DNA from: Acanthosepion pharaonis
Lineage: Eukaryota > Mollusca > Cephalopoda > Sepiida > Sepiidae
Direction of reading: 5' to 3'
DNA length: 64,000 nt
Assembly: GCA_903632075.3 (NCBI GenBank)
Contig: CAHIKZ030005498.1
Span: forward strand, 3,066,001 to 3,130,000
Shown here: positions 23,515 to 34,601 of the stretch, one piece after another
How positions within the stretch are numbered: the stretch's first letter is position 1
Layout of the letters: every line of letters begins with the position of its first letter
Position numbers and translations under genes: made by a program
The notes under the pieces: generated by a model
What the model was told of the DNA's origin: nothing
What the model saw: the letters and a program-made list of their open reading frames with translations, nothing else
Database searches by the model: none

Positions 23515-23560
23515 ATGTCCTGAAGATGATCTATTAGACCGAAACGTCCGACGTTGACAT
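23515..23560 (+). ncRNA. hammerhead-like motif, all three stems formed
   Basis: Stem I ATGTC (23515-23519) pairs with GACAT (23556-23560). The core CTGAAGA is followed by an extra T and stem II GATCT/AGACC (one A-C mismatch, loop ATT). GAAA follows, then stem III ACGT/ACGT with a CCG loop, and T at the cleavage position. This is the order of a type I hammerhead. The base at 23527 between A9 and stem II is non-canonical. Confidence 0.5.
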
Positions 23561-23624
23561 TAAACATTAAAACAGCATAATCACATATTAGGATTTTTTT
23601 GTTTGTTTTTGTCAGTATATTTTC

Positions 23625-23676
<52 letters not shown>

Positions 23677-23979
23677 CACATTTTAAAAACTATGAGAAAT
23701 TAGTATATTACTAGAGTTTTGTCTTTAGTCATACACCCCATGTCAGTATTATTTTTCCCTTTGGATTGCGCAAACTGCACCAACTCTTTGAACCGTCGGG
23801 AATTTGCATAATAATTTCAAACCTAGTGGTGCGGTGTACGGGATCCAGGGAAAGAAATAATATTGACACTAATGAATATTAACTAGTCTAATGTCAGAAC
23901 ATCAGTCACACCCGGAAGATACAAAGCACGTAAGTTTCAGACTATAATTATAGAATTTACTAGAGATCTGATCTTGTCT

Positions 23980-24180
23980 ACTGAAAAGAAGGTTTGAAAA
24001 ATTTGACACTCACAAGACATATTGAAGGCAATATTGTTTAAATGGTTGCCAGAACAAGGAATGAAAGCGATAATGAAAAGACAAACATCACTAAGAGTTA
24101 GGAAGGAGAGCAAGTTGCTAACAGACAGAATCGTTCACATTCTGAAGGGACACATCAAATAGAAGAAGAAAAAGAAGAAG
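23980..24180 (+). mobile_element. RTE-like LINE 3' end
   Basis: With frameshifts the plus strand reads KGLxNLTLTxHIEG, WLPEQGMKAIMKRQTSL and IVHILKGHIK, then a stop and (AAG)n. This parallels EGLENL...W...R...AxVLKGHxT at the ends of the 18-kb, 43-kb and 59-kb copies. Confidence 0.55.
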
Positions 24181-24620
24181 AAGAAGAAGAAGAAGAAGAA
24201 GAAGAAGAAGACTGGGATAGCTGGGGTCTTACTAGGAAGGAAGGAAGGAACAAAAGAGAAAAATGAATGAAAGAAAGAAAGATGATGACGATTGGGATAG
24301 CTGGGGTCTTACTAGGAAGGAAGGAAAAGGAAGGAAGGAAGGAAGGAAGGAAGGAAGGAAGGAAGGAAGGAAGGAAAAGAACGGAAGGAAGGAAGGAAGG
24401 AAGGAAGGAAGGAAGGAAAAGAACGGGAGAGAGGGAGGAAGGAACAGAACAGTTGAGAGAAATAACGGAAGGAATAAAGGATGGAAAGAAGTTGGGGAGA
24501 GAGGGAGAGATAAAGAAAGGAATGAAAAGAACGAGAGAGAAAAATGAAAAATAGAATTAAAAACAAAAAATGCTTGTAACAGAAAATGAAGGAAGGAAGG
24601 AAGGAAGGAAGGAAAAGAAC

Positions 24621-24676
<56 letters not shown>

Positions 24677-24835
24677 AGAAGACTTGGATAGCTGGAGTCT
24701 TATAAGGAAGGAAGGAAGGAAAGAAGGAAGGAATGATAGAAGGAAGGAAGTAACGGGAGGGAAGGAAGGAAGGAAAGAAAAGAACAAAAGAGAAAAATGA
24801 AAGAAAGAAAGAAAGAAAGAAAGAACATGAAGAAG
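24150..24835. repeat. AAG/GGAA/AAAG array with a repeated LINE-tail motif
   Basis: GGAA, AAAG and AAG runs are punctuated by GGGATAGCTGGGGTCTTAC at about 24211 and 24295 and by diverged forms at about 24684 and 24854. The motif follows directly after the RTE-like end, so it is probably LINE tail sequence amplified with the microsatellite. Confidence 0.85.
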
Positions 24836-25014
24836 AAGAAGGCGACGACTAGGATAGCTAGAGACTTACTATCCATTGACGTCCATCCGAGAAAGAACAT
24901 TTGACATATTTTCGTAAGTTTAATTATAATACAGTTTAGAGTTCTGTCGTACGTACATCGAGATACAAAATCCACTGCAAGTACGGAAGCCCAACATATA
25001 TAATATTGCGGAGT

Positions 25015-25070
25015 GTGAGGACGGAATATGGAGAGTGGTGATCGCCCCCGTCCTTAAAGGATACGGCATA
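25015..25070 (+). mobile_element. short RTE-like LINE remnant
   Basis: TGGAGAGTGGTGATCGC... reads WRVVIAPVLKGYGI then a stop, matching the W-R-x-M-I-A-x-V-L-K-G-H end of the family. Confidence 0.4.
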
Positions 25071-25199
25071 TAAGAATACAAGCCTGATTTGCCCCGCAGA
25101 TCGTATTTTGCAATGCGCTGCCATACGGCCCCGATTGTGATAAAGTGAAAGAACCAACACTATATATTTAAAAGGAGTAGATAGGTTTGCCTGTTTCAA

Positions 25200-25345
25200 A
25201 CTCCTCCCCTCTTTTGGATTGGGTTTCCGGTTCCTTCCAAAATGTTTTCCTTCTCTTTTACTTCCAGTAGCCCCTTGCGTCTTAGTGGCATTTTATCCTT
25301 GCTTCGGTTGAATTGATAAAAAATATTTTTGAATACAATGCATAT
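25200..25345 (+). mobile_element. CR1-like LINE (family B) 3' tail
   Basis: Contains AGTAGCCCCTTGCGTCTTAG then TGGCATTTTATCCTTGCTTC and TTGAATTGATAAAA, the family B tail. No protein-coding part remains. Confidence 0.55.
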
Positions 25346-26385
25346 TTAATATTCTTTTTTTTCAATCTATTTTGATCCTTGTTATATCAAGGATATACTA
25401 ATGATTAATGCGGGTATTGGAGAGCGGTGATAACTAAGATGGTTATTCTGTCTTTCTTAGCACCCCCATTTGTACAATAATTTAAATTTCAATGGCTGTA
25501 AAATCACAGGAACATTCACAACGGCGTTCTGTTTACAGGCAGACTCTAAGCAGCTACTGTCATGTTAATTATTTCGTAGAAGGTGAAAATCCAAAACGTT
25601 GCGCTTTCCAAATTTGAATTTTACAGACAGGTTTTTTTCGTATATTGATGAGCACCCGTACAGGTTTTGGGGATCGCTACCATTAAGGAAAAATAACTAC
25701 TCAACTCATTTTAGTAAAAGACTTTCCTTTTCGTTTCCTGGGCAATATTTTCGGTTAAAGAATGCAACCGTTTAGCCTTGAAAACCGCTGTGTAACATCT
25801 CAAAAGCCTTGGCCTCATATTATCGAAAAACAGGCACAAGACTCATGTTATAATAAATCACGCTGGCTAATGGAAGGAAGTGAATCGATTAAGTATGAAG
25901 AAGTGGAGACTTCCTCTTTGAAAACTGCCGTTTCTTGAAGGAGGCAGTGTTAGCGGCGTCGGAACGCAATCGTTATTCATTTATGTGATCATCAAATCGA
26001 GGCTTATAGTGATTTGTATTTTGACGAACGTTGTTTTAAAAGAACAATGCCAGCATTTTAGAACCGGTACCTCCGTCCCCGATTATATTAAATGGCGTTA
26101 AAAACTGATAATCAAAGATTAAATATCCATTGTGCTCAGAACCATTTACCTGTCAAAGTTCACTCAACAAGAGGCTCGAGAGACGCTCAAGGTAGAGGTT
26201 TACTAAATTCGGTGTGCGAGAAGAAATGAAAATGTGTTTAAGGAATATTGACAGTGATTGATTTTATCGTGACAATCTTTTCCAGAAAATGACAGTCCTG
26301 GAGAAAGAAAAATAACTCTTCAAATGGAACTTGCTCCTTACCATTGGAATATGGAAGAAATGATAGTGAGTCAACTCCATGTAAG
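25346..26385. other. no recognisable feature
   Basis: About 1 kb of ordinary AT-rich sequence. A possible further WxRxVIT-like LINE trace near 25418 is too short to call. Confidence 0.45.
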
Positions 26386-26389
26386 TAGC

Positions 26390-27025
26390 ACTATCGTGTC
26401 GTTGCTGTAAAAGCCAGAATTGGTGGACCTAAGTAATGTAACCCAACTGAACATTTGCCATGGAAATAGCGATACATTAGTGATGGGCTTGCAATGTTGA
26501 GTCTGTGGGGAAGAAGCTGCAGAGTGGAGAATAAGCCTTTCCTCACAGGACTGTGTACATGACCGAGCTGTAAAGGTCTGAACTGGTGGAAATAAAGAAT
26601 GGGGCTAATTTGAACATTTGCCATGGAAATAGCGATAGAGGAGTGATGGGATTGCAATGTGGGAAATAAGTTACAAAGTAGAGAATAAGCCTACCCTCAG
26701 AGGACTGTGTAAATGTCCGGGTTGGAATGGTCTGAAGTGGTGGTGGGGGGGGGCGACTAAAGAATGTAGCTCATCTGAACATTTGCCATGGAAATAGCGA
26801 TAGAGGAGTGATGGGATTGCAATGTTTAGTATGTGGGAAATAAATTAAAAAGTAACGAATAAGCCTTCCCTCAGAAGACTGTGTAAATGTCGGAGTTGGA
26901 ATGGTCTGAAATGGTGGTGTCGGGGGAGTCTAAAGAATGGAGCTTATCTGAACATTTGCCATGGAAATAGCGATGGGCTTGCAATGTTGGATCTGTGCAG
27001 AGTGAAGAGTAAGACTTCCCTCGCC
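26390..27025 (-). repeat. tandem array of about 165-bp units derived from LINE coding sequence
   Basis: GAACATTTGCCATGGAAATA recurs at about 26449, 26612, 26777 and 26950 (spacing 163-173 bp). On the minus strand each unit encodes a version of ASPSLMYRYFHGKCS, the CR1-like LINE segment seen elsewhere as VASLCLFYKYFHGNCS. Each unit also has CCTCAGAGGACTGTG-type and GTCTGAANTGGTGG-type blocks. Units are diverged and frames are broken. Confidence 0.75.
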
Positions 27026-27029
27026 AGAC

Positions 27030-27557
27030 AGGAACACTAATATTCCATGGTTATAATTTATTACATTGGAATCGTAATCACGATCTAATTCATCAGACTT
27101 ACCAATTCAAAAAGAAATTGCAAAATATAACTCCGGGTATAAAAAAAAAAAAAAAATTTTAGTGAGAGTGTATTGTGCATAATGTCACCCCAAATGTATC
27201 CACAGCGAATCGGTAGTGAATTATGCATCGGAAAATAATTCATATTTATCTGTATCTCACTCATTTAAACCGTTATTTATCACCATTCTTCAAAACTTTA
27301 TCTCTTAAATTTGAATCCCCAGCTTCACCTTTAGGCCTTTCCTGTTCTTCTTTCTTCTATTACACCCTCTCTCTAGAGCTTTCATACATTTCCCTCTCAC
27401 ACTTGTTTCCCACTCCCACACATACACCCTTACTAAAATTTTGTTTTTTATACTCGGAGTTATATTTTGCAATTTCTTTTTGAATTTGTAGGTCTGATGA
27501 ATTGGATCGTGATTACGATTCCAATGTAATAAATTATAACCATGGAATATTAGTGTT
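27030..27557. mobile_element. inverted-repeat element with about 125-bp arms
   Basis: The left arm (AACACTAATATTCCATGG... to ...AACTCCGGGTATAAAAAA) and right arm (TTTTTTATACTCGGAGTT... to ...CCATGGAATATTAGTGTT) are nearly perfect inverse copies. The spacer of about 280 bp contains no known domain. A small member with the same arms lies at 11186-11314. A hammerhead-like motif follows 130 bp beyond the right arm, so this may be a PLE terminal structure or a foldback DNA element. Confidence 0.75.
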
Positions 27558-27561
27558 TGGG

Positions 27562-27565
<4 letters not shown>

Positions 27566-27609
<44 letters not shown>

Positions 27610-27737
27610 CTACAGACAAAAGTTCATTTTCTCCATCAAGACATTCATTTCTGTAGTTCACTGCTACCAGCAAGCAGAAATATTTATTCTCCTGATGATG
27701 GTCATGTTGGCCGAAACTAGTCGAGGAATCTAAATGA

Positions 27738-27775
<38 letters not shown>

Positions 27776-27848
27776 CGAAAGAATATTAATCTACAACCCA
27801 GTGTGTCTGAAGATGTAATTTTTTAATATTTTTTATTGTTCAATATAT

Positions 27849-27900
<52 letters not shown>
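27566..27900. repeat. (TA)n, (AAT)n, (TA)n microsatellites
   Basis: TA runs at about 27566-27607 and 27843-27900 flank the hammerhead-like motif and a short AAT run at about 27740-27772. Confidence 0.95.
27687..27727 (+). ncRNA. hammerhead-like motif with GTC triplet
   Basis: Stem I TTCTC (27687-27691) pairs with GAGGA (27723-27727, one G-U). Core CTGATGA is followed by an extra T, stem II GGTC/GGCC (one U-G) and GAAA. ACTAGT gives a 2-bp stem III with loop TA, and the cleavage-type triplet is GTC. This is the copy closest to a textbook minimal type I hammerhead. Confidence 0.55.
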
Positions 27901-27902
<2 letters not shown>

Positions 27903-28975
27903 AAACGAATATCGACAGACACAAACCGGCTGTTATTAAACATCCTGCAGGCCTTTACGAGTACTATCCCTTTTCAACAACAGTTAAAATGGAAAGCTTA
28001 TGTAATATGACGAAAAAATAATGACATCCAAATGTTGACCTTCCACACTACTTAGAACAAAAGGTTAAGAAGGAAACCGCCATATGTGATTATCACCTGA
28101 GAAAACTATTTTCCTGCAAATTTGTTTCAAGAGAAAGAATTTATGAATTGTAACGGAAAGTAGAATGCTTGTTTGGTCAATGTAGGCCAAATGCTTCCTA
28201 ATAAGGAAACTGCTAATATTACTGTATTAATTCGATCTCAGTTCTACTGTTTTTCATTATAATTTTCTAATCCCAACCCATTAAACTAACCGTACGTCCA
28301 AATATGGTGAAGTGCAAATGAAAGAAACAGAGAAATAAAGGCGATATGCAAAAAAAAAAGAAAAAGAAGGTTAAGTCGCAATAATGAGAAGAAAAAAAAG
28401 CAAGCACGAGATCACGAAAGAAAACGAGAACAGCTACAAAAGCAAAAGACGAAGAGGCAAATTGTAAGAAAGAAAGGAGAAGGGAAAACTTAGAAAGAAA
28501 GAGCAAAAGAAAAGAGAAGAACATAAAGAAGTTGGACAAAGGCAAACGAAGTAACGAATAAAACTGAATGAATTTGTAGAAAAGACATGAAAGATAAAAA
28601 AAAAAAAATTAAACAAACTTAAAAGGAATTGTGGGAAAAATATTGGAACCGAATCTGCATACTGAAAAGAATGAAGAAATATCTTCCAAAAACAATAGAA
28701 CGCCTTTGTTTAGGGAACCAAAAAATTCGTTGGTCGGAAGCAAATATGTGAGTAGCGACAAAAATAAATTCACAATTCGATCAGAACAAAACTATTCAAT
28801 CGATCGCTCTGCTCTGTTTAACTCTATTCTATAGGAGAAAAAAAAAGAGAAATTGACGCCATTTTTTTTTATTTTCCAGTTTTCCCGCCTTTTTCTTGTT
28901 TTCCCGCCTTTTTCTTGTTTTCACTTTCTTTTCTCTTTCTATTTGAGCAGACACCATAGTTTCTAATTTTCTGTT
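27901..28975. other. no recognisable feature
   Basis: AT- and A-rich sequence with short purine runs (about 28320-28610). Open frames are short and unlike known families. Confidence 0.45.
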
Positions 28976-28982
28976 TTCATTT

Positions 28983-28987
28983 GCTAT

Positions 28988-29045
<58 letters not shown>
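28983..29045. repeat. (TC)n microsatellite
   Basis: About 30 CT dinucleotides with one interruption. Confidence 0.97.
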
Positions 29046-29048
<3 letters not shown>

Positions 29049-29189
29049 TCCCCTCCCTAATTCGTTTGCTCCTATTTCTATTCTGGTTTCTTTATTCAGT
29101 TCTTCCTTTCCTCCTTTCTTGACTGAAATATTTTTCCTACGACTCTTTTCGTCAATGTTCCTAATCCAAACATACCCAGAAAACTCTTG

Positions 29190-29685
29190 ACTCGCTTTCA
29201 GTGTGTGTTTTAAGAGATAATAAACAGTCTTTATTGTCTCTTTAGGCTAAAAAAAGAAAAGAAAAATCCTTCTTAAGTTAGTCTCTCAGGCCAGTGTTGA
29301 CTCTTTGACGCTGATCAAAGTAAATCAACTATAATTACAAGGTTAACCATCATTAATTTTTTACAAACGTTACTTTCATCTTAATTTCAACAATGTTTTA
29401 TTGAAACTAATCATGGTAGCATAAATAGTAATATTATTTTTACTCTTACTTTCATTAGTAGGATCATAGTCTACCATTATTAATTTTTAATAACATAATT
29501 TCATTTACCTTTCACTAAAGATCATCATAGCAGTGTTAGTACTTGAATTTTTATTATTAGATAAAGGATTGTCGACTACAATTAATCTTTTACTAGTATT
29601 ACTTTCATTTGAATTTCAGTTGATATTTATGGAAAAAGTAGTAGTAGTATTAACAGAAATGTTGTTTTGACTTTTTATTCGATGA
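29190..29685. other. no recognisable feature
   Basis: AT-rich, with loosely repetitive ATTATTACTTTCATT-type phrases spaced about 80-120 bp apart, possibly a very old tandem repeat. Confidence 0.4.
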
Positions 29686-29689
29686 AGAA

Positions 29690-30980
29690 TTCTTAGCAAT
29701 TTTTTAAACGTTTCACCCAAAGCAAGGCGGAAAGCCACAAGCACGCAAGGGGTTACAGAGAGTTAGAGCGAGAGCAAAGAGGAGTGATAGAGATAATGAT
29801 GAAGAGAAGGATAGGGGATAGATCAAGGCATCTGGAGACGTCGATTGACATTACATTGAATAGTTGGAAATTATAGCTATCAGGGAAACAAGAAAAAGGG
29901 AGGGAGTTCCACAGGCGAGAAGTGCGAGACATGAATCTATTGAAGTAGAAGAGACGGCTACATTTAACAGTTTCGACACTGAAAGGGTGAGAGCGAGATG
30001 ACAGCCTAGTTGAACGCTTAAATTCATGAAGTCTGGGAACCAGCGAAAGCAGCTCATCGGAGCAGTTACCATGAAAGTATTTGTAAAAAAGACAGAGGGA
30101 GGCGACGTCACGTTTGTGAGAGAGCGATTGTAGACAAGATGCCAGATCAGGGCCAATTACATTGCATACCCGTCTCTGGATTTTATCAAGAACCTTGTGA
30201 CAAACAGAAGGAGTTCCAGACAATATATGGCAGCAATACACCATGCAAGGGTGAATGGTTGATTTGTAGATTTGAAGGATCGACTCCGGCGAGAAAAATT
30301 TCCTGGCGCGGCACAGGGAGCCAACTTTCCTTGCGGTGGACGAAGCTATTGACTCAATGTATTTGTTCCATCTCAGGTCAGCAGTCAATGTGAGACCGAG
30401 CAGTCGCAAAGAGGTGCTCTCGTGGAGTTGAGCGTCAGACATTCTAATGGAAGGCAGGGATGGTTCTCTCTGGTGATTAATAGAGAGCAGTTTTGTTTTT
30501 GAGGCGTTAAAGTTAAGCAGCCAATACCTGCCCCAGTTCACAACCGATTGGAGGTCCTTTTCGAGACAAACGGCCAGGTTAGTTTTGTCAGCGACACTAG
30601 ATTTGGCAGGAGTAAATTGTAGTGTCGTCCGCGTAGATGCCTACTTGGGAATCTATGACGTCAGGAAGATCGTTGATGAAGATAAGGAACAGAGTAGGAC
30701 CCAGGATGGAGCCTTGGGGAACACCTGCGTTCGTGGGATAGGAGCTGGAGGAGAATCCGTTGAGAACGATCTTCAATACAAGGTGTGACAGGAATGATTG
30801 TATTAAGTCAAACAATCGACCTGTAATTCCATAACCCTGAAACTTGCGAAGAAGGCCGGCATGCCAAACCCTATCAAACGCTTTGGAGATATCTAGGGCC
30901 ATGGCACAAGCTTCTCCGTTATTTTGAAGAGCTCGGTAAACAATTTCAGTTATGGTCGTAAGCATATTAGCTGTAGGCAA
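29690..30980 (-). mobile_element. CR1-like LINE (family B), best-preserved reverse transcriptase
   Basis: Two minus-strand frames joined by one frameshift near 30600 encode most of an RT. In order they show ALDISKAFDRVWH (motif A, catalytic Asp), AGVPQGSILGPTLF (motif B), IYADDTTIYS (catalytic YADD), SVVNWGRYWLLNFNASKTK, LRLLGLTLTADLRWNKYI (thumb), ILQIYKSTIHPCMVYCCHI, LDKIQRRVCNVIGPDLAS and LWNSLPFSCFPDSYNFQLF. A family B tail ends at about 29690. The copy starts inside the RT fingers (about 30980), so the endonuclease is missing, as in typical 5' truncation. The active-site motifs are intact, but the frameshift makes it a pseudogene. Confidence 0.88.
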
Positions 30981-31089
30981 TTACTAAATTTTGATTTGTA
31001 TTTCTCAGATCTTAATTTCACTTGCTTTTCATCGCAGTTAATCAAGCTATTCCTAGTAGCAATATTAGTATAATTTTTTATTATTTCTG

Positions 31090-31289
31090 TCACTAATTTT
31101 TTACGCAATAAAAGGCCGAAGAGACACTCATCCTAGAGACTTGCTGAGCGTATGAACGTAAGATGAGTACGTAAGAAGGGCAGATTATGAGGATATACAG
31201 CAAAGATAGTTGACCGTAGGCTTGAAGAGGGTAAAAATTGTAGTGGTTTGGGAAGCAACCACTCAGGAGTTTGTTCCACAAATTAGCGC

Positions 31290-31290
<1 letters not shown>
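31090..31290 (-). mobile_element. LINE 3' end, minus strand
   Basis: MWNKLLSGCFPNHYNF matches the LWNxLPxxCFPDxYN end of CR1-like LINEs. A degenerate family-B-like tail follows toward 31090. It is separate from the LINE that ends at 30980. Confidence 0.55.
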
Positions 31291-31326
<36 letters not shown>

Positions 31327-31341
31327 CTTTCATCGACGACA

Positions 31342-32525
31342 TTGTTGATATCATCAGTTCTCTATGGTAATGACACAATTATTAATATTAAATCTGATCG
31401 GTTCAATAATGCCAAATCAGCAGCTGATCTCAAAAATGATCGACAATCTGTTGTTAAATGGGGCAAGAAATGGCTTGTTAATTCTAACGCCTCCAAACTA
31501 CTCTCCTTTAATGACCTGAGAGAATTTTTTTTGCCTTTCATCAGTATGGCTGATGCTAACCCCAAGGAGAGTGATACATTGCGCTTTCCCATGATAACGT
31601 TTTCCGTTGATATAAAATGGAAAGCTTATATTGAATCAATTGATAGATCAGTTCCTTGGAAAAACAATTTACTGTGTAGTGTCAGACATTTTTCTCGCCC
31701 AAATCTATCTTGCATATTTATAAGTCTACCCTTCATCCAAGCTTTGAATATTGCTGCCACATCTGGTCTGGTGTTCCTCCTATATATTTAGAGATTCTTG
31801 ATAAAATCCAAACAAGAATCTGCAATATTATTAGTCCTGCCATGAAATCTCGGCTTCAGCCACATTCCCACCGCCGCAATGTTCTATAAATACTTCCAAG
31901 AACTTTTATCTACGGTATACAGACTTTATGTATTAGATTGGTATCAAGGTCTCATCAATTTATAGCTTGTTTGAAATTTCGTCCACCGGGATAGATTGTT
32001 CTAGTTCCAAGTGCCATGCCTCTTCCGGATGTCTCAGTTATCTCCTTTTAACTCAACTCTCCAAGTTTTTTTACAACACTTTGGGTGAAGTCACAGAATC
32101 CAACCAACGAAATTCCAGTCACCTGAAGAAGACCGGAAAAACGTCGCCAATATGGCAACAAAGATGAGGACAGCAGACCGAACAATGTAATTATGGTAAA
32201 TAATTAAAATACCTTATCTCAGAAATACAGACAGATACTGAAATAGCTAGATGTAACCGTAAGTTCTATGCTAACATTTTCTTCGATCGCATTTCTCGCT
32301 TGTGAAACTTTGTTCCGGTTTCTTGCCAAATTTGAACTTGAAACATTTAAATTCAATGTCAATCATTATCTGCTGTCTTCTTAATTCTCGTTCTTTTATT
32401 GTCCTCTCTGCTTAATATTAGTTTGCTTTGGGTTTTTTTTTTTTTTTCATGTTCTCTAAAACTCAAAAAATCATTGCGTCTTAGTGGCTTTATTGCCTTA
32501 CTTGGGATGAAATGATTAAAAGAGA
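31342..32525 (+). mobile_element. CR1-like LINE (family B relative), interrupted by a SINE
   Basis: The plus strand reads AKSAADLKNDRQSVVKWGKK, WLVNSNAS, KESDTLRF, FSVDIKWKAYIESID, then with frameshifts SCIFISL and LDKIQTRICNIISPAM. It stops making LINE sense at about 31966 and resumes after 32216 with KFYANIFF and a family B tail (CATTGCGTCTTAGTGGCTTT to about 32520). The missing piece in between is occupied by SINE family G. The YADD motif lies just beyond the 5' break. Confidence 0.75.
31967..32215. mobile_element. SINE family G, inverted halves, inserted in a LINE
   Basis: 31967-32080 matches the SINE body in minus orientation (CATGCCTCTTCCGGATGTCT). 32090-32215 matches its 3' part in plus orientation (CACCTGAAGAAGACCGG, GGCAACAAAGATGAGGAC). 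Either two copies met head to head or one copy was rearranged. The hammerhead-like core is degraded here. Confidence 0.6.
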
Positions 32526-32559
32526 TATTAAAAAATCAAGATCATATGGTTAGATATTC

Positions 32560-33080
32560 TACGAGATATTAGACAGCAGTATAACAGAAAAAAAGCTCCC
32601 TTTTTCTATCTTCCTTGAACGTAACACGACAAAGTTCCGCTTTGCAGCCGACATAGATAAGCTAACTGAAAAAGAAAAGGAAATTGACAGTCTGGTGACA
32701 AACCTGGATGAAAAACCCTCCAGATACACCATTGAGATTAATGCCTGAAGACCAATCTCTATACGAACAATGGAAGAGGCTTTCGGGTAAAATAAAAGTC
32801 GGAACTTAAAGTAGAGAGTTATTTCAAATATCTTCGCTCAATTATCAATTATGGGGAACAGAAATATATTCAAGAACAGTATAAACCATTGTAGATCTCA
32901 CAAAACAAAGAACCTCAGAGAAGGACAAGAACATCAGCCTAGAATCAAAGATCAGACATGTTGCATGCATTGCTCTTCTCAATCTTTCTCTACGCCCGCA
33001 AACCTTGGACATTAGCAGCAGAATTGCAGCAAAGAACCCAAGCAGCCAAGAAACGATTTGTGACAGAACCACCCTAGGTA
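32560..33080 (+). mobile_element. LINE reverse transcriptase remnant, different family
   Basis: The plus strand contains LRFAADIDKLTEKEKEIDSL followed by VTNLDE and RYTIEINA, then in another frame HALLFSIFLYARKPWTLAAE, LQQRTQAAKKR. This follows the LRFADDI...LxxxLxxxxxxYxxxIN...SIFLYAxExWTL...LQxRIxAxEMR pattern of LINE RTs. The catalytic FADD has become FAAD and several stops are present. Confidence 0.6.
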
Positions 33081-33169
33081 CTTTCTATGCAGACCGCATC
33101 ACTAATATCCCCCTTCTTTTTGGTCTTGTTCTTTTTGTTGTACATTAAAACACTACATTATTTTCCCTC

Positions 33170-34375
33170 ACTAAATTTGTTATCTTCTTCTTTTTCTTCT
33201 TCTTTTTCTTCTTCTCCCAGACAACTCGAATACCACTCCAATAATGTTTTTGTCCTTCTTTATTTAACATTGAAGCTCTATTAACTTTCTTTATCAGTTT
33301 CTTTTTTTCTTTCTTTCTTTTTTCTTTCTTCCTTTTTTCCCTTTCATGCTATTTGTTTGTTTTTTTAGTCTTCTTGCAGTTTATTTTTCTTTATTCTTCT
33401 TCCGCCATTTGAATTCCAATTTTGCTATATATACAACCGAAGCTGCTTCGTCTTCTTCTTCTTCTTCTTCTTCTTCTTCTTCTTCTCCTCCTTCTTCTTC
33501 TTCTTCTTCTCATCCTCCTCCTCCTTCTTCTTCTTCTTCTTCTTCCATATGTCTTCTTATTATTATTTCTTTTCTTTCTTCCTTATTTCTTCTATTTTTA
33601 CTTTTTTTACAAAATCTTGCTTATATCTTTCCATACTTCCCTCTTTTTTTATTTCTTTTTCTTCTTCTTCTTCTTCTTCCATATGTCTTCTTCTTATCAT
33701 TTCTTCTCTTTCTTCCTTATTTCTTCTATTTTTCTTTCTTTTACGAAATCTTGTTTATATCTTTCCATACTTCCCTCTTCCTTATTTCTTCTTCTTCTTC
33801 TTCTTCTTCTTCTTCTTCTTCTTCTTCTTCTTCTTCTTCTTCCATATGTCTTCTTATTATCATTTCTTATCCTTCTTCCTTATTTCTTCTATTTTCCTTC
33901 TTTTACGAAATCTTGTTTATATCTTTCCATACTTGCCTCTACATTTATTTCTTCTTCTTCTTCTTCTTCTTCTTCTTCTTCTTCTTCTTCTTCTATATTT
34001 TCATCATCATCTTGTATTTCATATACTTTCCTTTTTTCAATCTTCTTTTAAAAATTTTTCCTTATTTCTCTTCACTATTATACGCTTATCGCTTTTAAAA
34101 TGTTTTTTTGCTTGCTTTTCTCCTCCTTCTGATTCTAATTCTCTTTTTCTTGTATTTCTTCTTCTTTTTCTTCTTCTTCTTTTTCTTCTTCTTCTTTTTC
34201 TATTACCTCTTCTTCTCCTTCTTTTTCTTCTATTATTTCTTTCATTTTATTTTCTTCTTCTTCTGCTATTTTTATATAGTTTCCTTTTCTTCTTCTTTGA
34301 AGAAGGACTTATCCATTTTTTCCTCCTCATTAATATACTTCTGTTGCTTTCAAAATTTTCTTCTTCTTCACAGTA
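33170..34375. repeat. TTC array with higher-order unit
   Basis: The plus strand is almost pure pyrimidine. A unit starting TTCCATATGTCTTCTTAT and containing CTTATATCTTTCCATACTTCC recurs at about 33543, 33676 and 33840, separated by TTC runs of different length. Long Ser-, Leu- or Phe-rich frames are compositional. Confidence 0.93.
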
Positions 34376-34525
34376 ATAATCAAATATCTTCGATATCAGA
34401 ATATTCGAAAGACACAAGTGATGCGTGTGATCATTGTCCGTACGCCTTCATTCACATAACACAAAACTCAATCTCCCAATATAGATTTTTCACTATTTGA
34501 CGCTGTTACTGTACGTAGAAACATG

Positions 34526-34527
<2 letters not shown>

Positions 34528-34598
<71 letters not shown>
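34528..34598. repeat. (TA)n microsatellite
   Basis: About 35 TA dinucleotides. Confidence 0.98.

Positions 34599-34599
<1 letters not shown>

Positions 34600-34601
<2 letters not shown>

Noticed and set aside
29851..30393. Additional frames of 84-101 residues overlapping the LINE
   Set aside because: They are alternative-frame shadows of the reverse transcriptase reading on the minus strand.
33346..34376. Overlapping Ser-, Leu- and Phe-rich frames on the plus strand
   Set aside because: TTC repeat read in three frames; no domain and no normal codon use.
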